This document shows, one piece after another, positions 31,820-38,067 of a DNA stretch of 64,000 nucleotides; position 1 is the stretch's first letter; every line of letters begins with the position of its first letter. The position numbers and the translations under genes are program-made. The notes beneath the pieces were generated by a model, which worked only from the letters and a program-made list of their open reading frames with translations, ran no database searches and was not told the origin of the DNA. Origin of the DNA: Actinomycetes bacterium (GTDB lineage: Bacteria > Actinomycetota > Acidimicrobiia > Acidimicrobiales > Palsa-688); assembly GCA_021787365.1 (NCBI GenBank), contig JAJYMB010000024.1:1-64000 (forward strand), read 5' to 3'.

Positions 31820-31962
31820 CTGGCACCGCAGCTGCGTCGTGGCCAAGGCGGCCGTCACGGGCAACAAGCTCACCAAGCCGGCCCTCGGGATCCCAACCGG
31901 GGTAACCATTTGGACGATCGACCTAACTGGCAACTGCCGACGCTCCGCCCCGACTGCGTCCC
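31820..31962 (+). pseudogene. Duplicated tail of the DUF929 gene
   Basis: The frame encodes CVVAKAAVTGNKLTKPALGI then PTGVTIWTIDLTGNCRR. The DUF929 protein at 8905-9018 has the same text with five residue changes, and the DNA is nearly identical over about 115 bp. No other part of DUF929 is present; upstream and downstream sequence is unrelated. This is a dispersed partial copy 23 kb from its parent. Confidence 0.75.
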
Positions 31963-32111
31963 GGCCGCGCTGGCGAGCGGGTGCCGCGTGGGCACTGCCA
32001 ACCGGTCGAGCGTGCCGGCAGCGCTCAGCGAGTTCCCGGACGCCTGCTCCGCGGCTGGGCCCTTGTTGGTGGGGGGTGCCTGGTTCTCTCTTTCGGAGAG
32101 GAGGGCCTGGG

Positions 32112-32233
32112 TGCACCCCGCCGTCAAGCTGGACGACCTCGTCCACCAACGGGCGCGCCTCGGCATCCTGGCGATGACGAGCGAGGCCAAGCGGGTCGAG
32201 TTGGCTTGGGCGCGTGGCCAAGCCGCCGGCTAG
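32112..32233 (+). pseudogene. Winged-helix regulator N-terminal fragment
   Basis: The frame reads WVHPAVKLDDLVHQRARLGI then LAMTSEAKRVELAWARG and stops. It resembles the start of MarR/ArsR-like winged-helix regulators of the type KLDDVVHQRVRLGILAxLxEAxRxDFxxLR. The recognition helix and wing are absent. Nothing else between 31963 and 32380 is recognisable. Confidence 0.4.
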
Positions 32234-32380
32234 CGAGGCACCGATGCTCGGTCCCAAGTTGGCCGCTACCACTCTGACGAGCGTCGCTTCCGCTGGGGCC
32301 CAGGACATGTGGACCGCGGATCACGGGCCGGGCGCGTCACTCGCGGCGTCGTCGGGAGTCCTCGCGCTGGGGCCGGTGGA

Positions 32381-35032
32381 CTACTGCCCCCCGCTCGGCG
32401 CGTTCCCCTCGTAGCCGTCATGAACAGCATGAGTGGGCACGCTCTCGTGGCGCCCGAACAGCCGCCGCAGTCGGTCCCGGAGGGCAGCCTCGAGGGGGCC
32501 AGGGCCAGAGCCCCTTTCCCCGAGGCCAGGGCGGCGGACCGACGCTAGTTGGGCCTGAGGACGCCTGGCGAGGAAGACGAGGCCGGCGAGCGCGATGAGC
32601 GTCAGCCCCCAGCCCTCGTAGTTGACGGGCGTCTGGCCGTACCACATGCGGACGTGGTGCGAGGTGGGGACCACCACCATCAGGTTGGGGCTCACCCGGT
32701 AGACGCCCTTGGCCCCTGAGACCTGCCAATTGGGGAAGTACGAGACCGTGACGACCACCGGCACGCCGACCTTGGACACGTCGAAGCTGATCGAGGCGTT
32801 GTGCTCGTCGATGTTGCTCACCGTCGTCGAAGGCTCGGGCCTGACCGGCAGGCTCAAGTCGTTGTACGGCACCCGTGCCCAGCTCTTGGGGCCGGTGGCA
32901 GCAAGGTAGACGTGCCAGTCGCTCGGGTCGAGGTACCAGGTCACCGTCGGCTTCAGCCACGTGGGCTGCGAGACGTTGTTCATCCCTTTCATCACCACCG
33001 GCTGGTTGGCGAGAGGGTGGACGCGTGGGGAGTTCTCGATCAGGTAGATCCTCCAGTACTGCTTCACCGCGTTACCGGTGGGTACGCCGACCCCCGTGTT
33101 GCCCGAGTAGTCGATGTAGTAGGGGCCGAGCGTGGCTACGAGCTTGAGCGACGGGTCAACTGCGGCTTGGGCCTGGAGCTGGGTGTTGAGCGCCATGTAG
33201 TACTTGACCCCGAGCATCTGGAGGTGCTGGGCACCGAGCGCGACGTTGGGTGCGCTCGAATAAGGGTCCGTCACGTTCGGGGGGAAGTCCATCGGGTCGG
33301 AGGGCTGGAGCGAGAGCTCGGACTGGTTGATGAAGTGGAACGGCGTGGTCGCCGAGGCCTCGTAGTAGAGCCCTTCCATGGAGCCGATGCAGCCGTTGGT
33401 CCAGTACGGGAGGATCGTGAGCGCGTCGGGGGTCCCGTAGTTGTTCATCTGGGACTGGTACTCCCACATGACGTTGCCGCACCCGTAGCTCTTCGAAAGC
33501 TTCTCTAGCTCGGCCACGATCTGGGTGTACTCGGGCCAACGGGTCTTGCTCGTATTAGGGAACGCTGGCCCGCAGTGTGCCGTCGCGGAAGGCACCTCCA
33601 CGCCGGTCGTGCCGCAGCCGGTCTGGTAACCGCTGTAGTTCCAGCTGACCCAGTCAGGGATGTAGCTGTTGGTCTTGTCCGTCACCCCGAGCCACGTGTA
33701 GGCGCCGCTCGTGCCCGCGTGCTCGCCGGGGAGGATGTGGAGCGGGAAGCCGACCCAGATGAGCGTCGCGACCAGCACCACGAGCGGCCCTGGGAGCGAC
33801 GCCGCCCGGAGTGTCGCGGCGAAGTTGGTGAAGCGCTCAGCCACGAGCAAATAGAGCTGCGCGACAGCGAGGGCGCCCAGGAGGTAGAGAGAGAGGAACC
33901 AGAACGGCAAGACCCTCGCGTTCCAGAGGATGCTCTGGGGCATGAAGCGGAAGGCGAAAGCAGAGAGCGCCGCAATGATGAAGAAGAACTCCCCGACCCG
34001 CAGCCTCCTCGACAGGCTGAGCGCCGCCCCGACGCCGGCGAGGATGAAAAGCCACGTGTCGCTCGTCGGGAAAAGTGTTGTGATGTACGTCGTGATCCGC
34101 TGGTAGCCCATGTTGGTGAGGTACGGGAAGCGTTCATAGAACGGCCAGGCCCACCAGCCCGCGAGCAGCCCGCCCACGGCGAAGACCGGGAACACCCAGC
34201 GCAGCGCCCCCCGCAGGTCGTAGGTGCGCGCCACGTAGAGGACGAAGATCACGACCGCACCCATCCCCACAAACAGCGTCGGGTCGATGTGGGACGTGAA
34301 CACGCAGCAGAACACGACGGCCGCCCAGGCCCGGTACCGGCCGCTCTGGAGGCCCCCCATCATGAGCCCCAAGAAAATGAGGGCGAAGTTGAGGCTCCAG
34401 GCGAAGGCGAACTCCCCGGCGAGCGTCGAAGGGATGTTGCCGCCGTAGATGCTGAACTCGGTGCCGAACATGAAAGGCAACGTCGCCGCCGCGAGCACCG
34501 CCGGCACCGGGAACGGCGCCCGTGCGAAGCGGCCCATCGCCCATGCCGACAAGGGCACGAAGATCATCGGGGCCGCCGTGACGAGCTTGAACGCCACGTC
34601 GTAGGAGATGACCTGGCTTAGGGCCACCGCCGAGTAGATAGGAAGAGGGAAGTAAAAGGTGACCGCCGGGAAGCCGTCCCAGTTGGACGATGTCCAACCG
34701 GTGAGGCGGAGGTCAGGGAGCACCTGGTGCGCCGCCACCCAGGGTAAGAGCATGTGGGCGCCGGTATCGCCGCCTGAGATCGTGGTGCCCGAGAACAGCT
34801 TGGAGGGGTCGAACTGCCAGAAAACGAAGACCATTGAGGCCAGCACGACGACGAAGGTGACCAGGTGCTCGGGCTGGCCGAGGGGGGCGACGCGCGCCGC
34901 CGTCCATGCCGCCAGCCGTCCTGGACCAGGTCGAGAGGCCCGGTGCCCGCCGCTATGAAGGCCCGCCTGCCCGCCCCCACGGCGGCCATCGACTGGCCCG
35001 TCGGCTCCCGCCCTCTCCTGGCCCGCGCCCAT
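32381..35032 (-). CDS. Large GT-C-like membrane protein (PTPS-related domain family)
   Basis: An 883-residue protein with about ten membrane spans in its first 480 residues. An acidic first loop, TISGGDTGAHMLLPWVAAHQ then TGWTSSNWDGFPAVTFYFPL, is typical of the family once labelled 6-pyruvoyl-tetrahydropterin-synthase-related and of GT-C glycosyltransferases, whose catalytic aspartate lies in this loop. About 330 exterior residues follow, rich in W/Y and Asn, then one final span (GLTLIALAGLVFLARR) and a basic tail. It probably transfers a sugar from a polyprenyl carrier to an envelope acceptor. ATG 35032 (or GTG 35059) is preferred; a longer frame to 35446 overlaps the upstream gene. Confidence 0.78.
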   Translation of the reverse strand: MGAGQERAGADGPVDGRRGGGQAGLHSGGHRASRPGPGRLAAWTAARVAPLGQPEHLVTFVVVLASMVFVFWQFDPSKLFSGTTISGGDTGAHMLLPWVAAHQVLPDLRLTGWTSSNWDGFPAVTFYFPLPIYSAVALSQVISYDVAFKLVTAAPMIFVPLSAWAMGRFARAPFPVPAVLAAATLPFMFGTEFSIYGGNIPSTLAGEFAFAWSLNFALIFLGLMMGGLQSGRYRAWAAVVFCCVFTSHIDPTLFVGMGAVVIFVLYVARTYDLRGALRWVFPVFAVGGLLAGWWAWPFYERFPYLTNMGYQRITTYITTLFPTSDTWLFILAGVGAALSLSRRLRVGEFFFIIAALSAFAFRFMPQSILWNARVLPFWFLSLYLLGALAVAQLYLLVAERFTNFAATLRAASLPGPLVVLVATLIWVGFPLHILPGEHAGTSGAYTWLGVTDKTNSYIPDWVSWNYSGYQTGCGTTGVEVPSATAHCGPAFPNTSKTRWPEYTQIVAELEKLSKSYGCGNVMWEYQSQMNNYGTPDALTILPYWTNGCIGSMEGLYYEASATTPFHFINQSELSLQPSDPMDFPPNVTDPYSSAPNVALGAQHLQMLGVKYYMALNTQLQAQAAVDPSLKLVATLGPYYIDYSGNTGVGVPTGNAVKQYWRIYLIENSPRVHPLANQPVVMKGMNNVSQPTWLKPTVTWYLDPSDWHVYLAATGPKSWARVPYNDLSLPVRPEPSTTVSNIDEHNASISFDVSKVGVPVVVTVSYFPNWQVSGAKGVYRVSPNLMVVVPTSHHVRMWYGQTPVNYEGWGLTLIALAGLVFLARRPQAQLASVRRPGLGERGSGPGPLEAALRDRLRRLFGRHESVPTHAVHDGYEGNAPSGGQ

Positions 35033-35078
35033 TGAGCCAGTAGCGCCGCCCAAGCTCACCGGGTGATGGCCGCCGTTA

Positions 35079-35501
35079 TCACCGGCCGGTCCGCGCTTGT
35101 CCCCGTAGGGCCTGAGGCCCCGTGGCCCCAACTGGGCGACGCGACGGGTACAGCCCTGGGGTGGACGGGTACCGCAGCTGGAGGGCTGCCTCGCCAGCGA
35201 AGCCACTCGCTGTGCGGGGCACCACGCTGGCGGTAGCGCTCGTGGTGGTGGCCAGGGCGGTCGTCGAGGAGGGCAGCCCCGACATGGCGCGCTCGATGGC
35301 CGGCACGTAGAGGAAGGCGCCGGCCATGCCAGCTGCCAGGGCCATCGCAGCGACGCCCACGCGCGCAGCTCGCCTACGCGCACGGGTGCGGAGCGCCCTG
35401 TGCCGAGCTCTGGCAGCGAGGTCGCAGGTGGTGAAGACGCTGACACCTGCTGTTGCGCGACGGACCCGCTGCTCGACGAGACCGCTCAGAGGCTCAGGCA
35501 C
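35079..35501 (-). CDS. Single-span membrane protein, putative anti-sigma partner
   Basis: A 140-residue protein from GTG 35501, preceded by AAAGGAG. About 46 basic cytoplasmic residues (LSGLVEQRVRRATAGVSVFT), one membrane span (VGVAAMALAAGMAGAFLYVP) and a short exterior tail. It overlaps the sigma gene by 8 nt. This layout, a short cytoplasmic piece, one helix and tight coupling to an ECF gene, parallels the DUF929 protein at 7856 and suggests an anti-sigma role. No zinc motif is present. The exterior part is small and low in complexity. Confidence 0.65.
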   Translation of the reverse strand: MPEPLSGLVEQRVRRATAGVSVFTTCDLAARARHRALRTRARRRAARVGVAAMALAAGMAGAFLYVPAIERAMSGLPSSTTALATTTSATASVVPRTASGFAGEAALQLRYPSTPGLYPSRRPVGATGPQALRGQARTGR

Positions 35502-36042
35502 GGGCCGCTCCTTTCAGCACCGGCGCAACTCCTTTCACCACCGGCGCAACGGGCGGGGCGGGAGGACTGGCGCTCGACCTCAACTTGGCCAGGGCCCTCG
35601 AGGCTTGGCTCTTCACCGTCCCCGTACTGCACCCGAGCAGTTCGGCCACCGCGGCCTCTGGGAGGTCCTCGCAGTAACGGAGCACCACGACCATCCGTTG
35701 GCGCTCGGGGAGCTGGGCGAGCAGGTGGGCTATGTCGTCGCGGTCTTCGACCATCGTCTGGTCGTCCGAGCCCTGCCCGTCGTGAACCTGTCCGAGCAGT
35801 TCGCCCACCCTGCGCCGGCGGAACCGGCGGCGATTGGCGTTGACCATCACAGAGCGCACATAGCTGTCGGGGTTATCCGCCGCCGCTACTGCCGGCCAGG
35901 CCAAGAAGACCCTGCTCAGGCACTCCTGCACCAGCTCTTCGGCGTCGGCGGCATTGCCTGTTAGCAGGTAGGCAAGCTTGAGCAGGCGCGGGCCCGAACC
36001 GGCTACGTACCGCTCGAAATCGATGCCTGGCTCGCGTCTCAT
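35494..36042 (-). CDS. ECF sigma factor (SigE family)
   Basis: A 182-residue sigma factor. Region 2: LLKLAYLLTGNAADAEELVQ, ECLSRVFLAWPAVAAADNPD, SYVRSVMVNANRRRFRRRR. Region 4: LAQLPERQRMVVVLRYCEDL, PEAAVAELLGCSTGTVKSQA. The C-terminus carries a small tandem repeat (APVVKGVAPVLKGA) encoded by duplicated AAAGGAG-containing DNA that also serves as ribosome-binding site for the next gene. The operon continues with a single-span membrane protein and the large GT-C-like protein, so envelope glycan synthesis is a plausible target. Confidence 0.9.
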   Translation of the reverse strand: MRREPGIDFERYVAGSGPRLLKLAYLLTGNAADAEELVQECLSRVFLAWPAVAAADNPDSYVRSVMVNANRRRFRRRRVGELLGQVHDGQGSDDQTMVEDRDDIAHLLAQLPERQRMVVVLRYCEDLPEAAVAELLGCSTGTVKSQASRALAKLRSSASPPAPPVAPVVKGVAPVLKGAARA

Positions 36043-36059
36043 CTGGACCTCTACTACTT

Positions 36060-36490
36060 CTAGAGCCCAATCACTGCCCCGATGGTTGCACCCAGCCGGT
36101 CATCGGCCGGGACAGGCTGGAGCCAGAGGTCTTCGCAGCTCGGGCGAGGGAGGAAGCCGACGGCGTTGCCCCTGGGGAGTACACGGGCGACGAGCACGGC
36201 GGGCCTGGCAAGGCCGGCGCGCCATTTGGGCCGCGCCGAGGCCAGAGCGGCGCCCGGCTCGGCGCGGTGACAATAATGGCATTGGTGCCGAGGCTCGGGC
36301 CTGTGTGGCAGGCAATGGCCTGTGTTGCCGGCAATCGCTTCTGTCACCTGGCTCGCGAGCTGGACGGGTCCTCGCGGTTGCTGGTTGCGTTCGCCTCGAC
36401 GGCTTGTCTGGCCGTTTCGCCAAACTGCTCAGGACAGAACATCCAGGCTAGCCAGGCGTCCACGTGGGGGAGGAGGCGGTTGTTACTAGA
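36060..36490. other. Intergenic, imperfect short repeats
   Basis: About 430 bp without a recognisable gene, upstream of the ECF operon. Two imperfect copies of GGCCTGTGTNGCNGGCAAT lie in tandem near 36299-36333. It may hold the promoter of the sigma operon; I could not define one. Confidence 0.5.
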
Positions 36491-37339
36491 TCAACATGCG
36501 CCCACCGCTCGGCATGCCTGGAGTATGGGAACGGCAAATCCTGCTCCGCTTACGCGATATAGCGATGTCGGTTCCGCGATGCCGACCACTCGGCCGGCCG
36601 GGTTGAGTACAGGAAGGCCATCATCGACGTTGGAAACCTCCACGGAGAATGTCAGGTGGCTCACTTCGCCAGTGCCGGAGTATGCCACTACCGCAGCGTG
36701 CCGCGCTGTGATCGATGTCGCTTCCCCTACCGTGACGGTGTCGCCCGCCTTGGGCGTCGCCACCGAGATAGGTAGAGATGGGTAGGTGCCGCTGATCCGC
36801 AACAGCGCTACATGGCAGTCTGAGCCGACGGCGACGACCTTGGCCGTGAAGGTCTGATCTCCCCGTTGCAGGTCGACGGTGTCAACTCCTTGCATGTAGG
36901 TCTGTGCGACCAGGTAGTAGTCGGTGAGAAGATCGCTCGTCTGCGATCCTGTATGGATCACGAACGCGTACCCGCGTAGAGAGCGGTTGCCGAACACGTC
37001 CATTTCGTTGCCGAGAACCTCGAACGTCGAGGGTGCTCGAATCGCTGTCGCCGGCTGGCTGGCCGGACTGGTTGGGGGCGCCGACGTGGTCGGGACAACA
37101 GCCGCCGACGGGCGAACCGAGCGGCCGGCCAGGAACCAACCGAAGCCGAACACTGCGAGCACGCCCGTGACCAGTACCATGCTCACCGCACCGAACCAGC
37201 GGGCACGTCGGTGCCGGGCCCATGGGGCTGCTCGATTGGGCCACCGTTTCCTGGGACGATCACAGTACGGACATGTGCCATTGGCCAGCGGGCGGCCACA
37301 GAGGTGACACCAATCATCGCTAGCCAAGTCCGCAGACAT
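36491..37339 (-). CDS. Zinc-ribbon, membrane-anchored trypsin-fold pseudoprotease
   Basis: A 282-residue protein. It opens with a zinc ribbon (C11-x2-C14, C23-x2-C26: CHLCGRPLANGTCPYC) in a cytoplasmic tail, then one membrane span (about residues 49-70), then an HtrA/trypsin-like domain. Positions that should hold the catalytic triad do not: LLTDYYLVAQ replaces LTNAHVV (His lost), SDCHVALLRI replaces xDLAVLKI (Asp lost), and VDDGLPVLNPAGRVVGI replaces GNSGGPLVN (Ser lost). The fold-forming strands are kept, so a binding or scaffolding role outside the membrane is likely. The start at 37339 is preferred to GTG 37384; neither has a strong site. Confidence 0.72.
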   Translation of the reverse strand: MSADLASDDWCHLCGRPLANGTCPYCDRPRKRWPNRAAPWARHRRARWFGAVSMVLVTGVLAVFGFGWFLAGRSVRPSAAVVPTTSAPPTSPASQPATAIRAPSTFEVLGNEMDVFGNRSLRGYAFVIHTGSQTSDLLTDYYLVAQTYMQGVDTVDLQRGDQTFTAKVVAVGSDCHVALLRISGTYPSLPISVATPKAGDTVTVGEATSITARHAAVVAYSGTGEVSHLTFSVEVSNVDDGLPVLNPAGRVVGIAEPTSLYRVSGAGFAVPILQACRAVGAC

Positions 37340-37500
37340 ACCGACCACTCTCGTCAGCAGCCCCAACTGGCACCCGCGTGGCACCTCTTGACCGCTGGGA
37401 GGTCAGGCAGGCCCCGCCTGCGGGTGTCCAAGGTTTCCTAATAAGGATCGACCACCCCATACGTAATCCAAAGTGTCTCATCGCCCTCGCCCTTGGCCGT

Positions 37501-37758
37501 TTACCTACAGGCCCCAGGTGAGGTCAGGCCGTTGGTGATGTAGACGGCGCACCACATGCCTGTGTTGCCGTTGCCGTTGTTGACCGACATGGCGTTGGCC
37601 ATCCCGGGCAGGGCGTTGGCGTTGGCCATGTTGGCGGCACCGGTCAGCTGGTTGGGTGTGGGGGCGGGAGCCGCGGCCGCGACGCCCGGTACGAGAACCG
37701 CGGCGCCAGCGAGGGCGAGCGCGGGGATTGCGGCCAGTACAGCCTTGATCGGGTTCAT
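37501..37758 (-). CDS. Small secreted peptide with C-terminal Cys pair
   Basis: An 85-residue precursor. A clean Sec signal (MNPIKAVLAAIPALALAGAA then VLVPGVAAAA) predicts a mature peptide of about 55 residues, rich in Asn, Ala, Met and Gly, ending MWCAVYITNGLTSPGACR, where two cysteines could form a loop. CAAGGAGG precedes the ATG. It overlaps the stop of the small gene upstream by 4 nt and so lies in the LuxR operon. I recognise no family; it could be a signalling, structural or antimicrobial peptide. Confidence 0.72.
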   Translation of the reverse strand: MNPIKAVLAAIPALALAGAAVLVPGVAAAAPAPTPNQLTGAANMANANALPGMANAMSVNNGNGNTGMWCAVYITNGLTSPGACR

Positions 37759-38033
37759 GGAATGGTTCCTCCTTGGCTTGCGGCGGCCGAGACCGCCATC
37801 TGTACGACCCGCTGCAGCGTTCGTGTGTCATCCGGTGAGCCGCCCAGAGCCGGAATGGCGGCGCCGGACCTGGCAGGATCGAACGCCCAGCCTTCAAAGA
37901 CGATGGCTGTGGTGTGGCTGTCCGCGGCCAGCGAGACGCTCGTTACACCGAGACAAGCGAGCGCCTCGATGGCCATCGAACCGATCGGCACGCCGACCCG
38001 ATCTGCCGGTACAAGCGATACCAACTGTCCCAT
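37755..38033 (-). CDS. Small conserved hypothetical protein
   Basis: A 92-residue soluble protein between the LuxR regulator (35-nt gap) and the secreted peptide (4-nt overlap). It reads MGQLVSLVPADRVGVPIGSM, EALACLGVTSVSLAADSHTT and FEGWAFDPARSGAAIPALGG. No signal peptide, metal motif or known domain. Coupling to the peptide gene suggests a related job. Confidence 0.6.
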   Translation of the reverse strand: MGQLVSLVPADRVGVPIGSMAIEALACLGVTSVSLAADSHTTAIVFEGWAFDPARSGAAIPALGGSPDDTRTLQRVVQMAVSAAASQGGTIP

Positions 38034-38067
38034 CGAGAACTCAGCCTAAGAACCTGGTTCGAGCGGA

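Noticed and set aside
33575-34621. 348-codon plus-strand frame inside the GT-C-like gene
   Set aside because: Charged, repetitive composition typical of antisense GC-rich membrane genes; no ribosome-binding site or motif.
35033-35446. N-terminal extension of the GT-C-like protein
   Set aside because: The extra 138 codons overlap the upstream membrane protein gene and read as low-complexity proline/arginine sequence.
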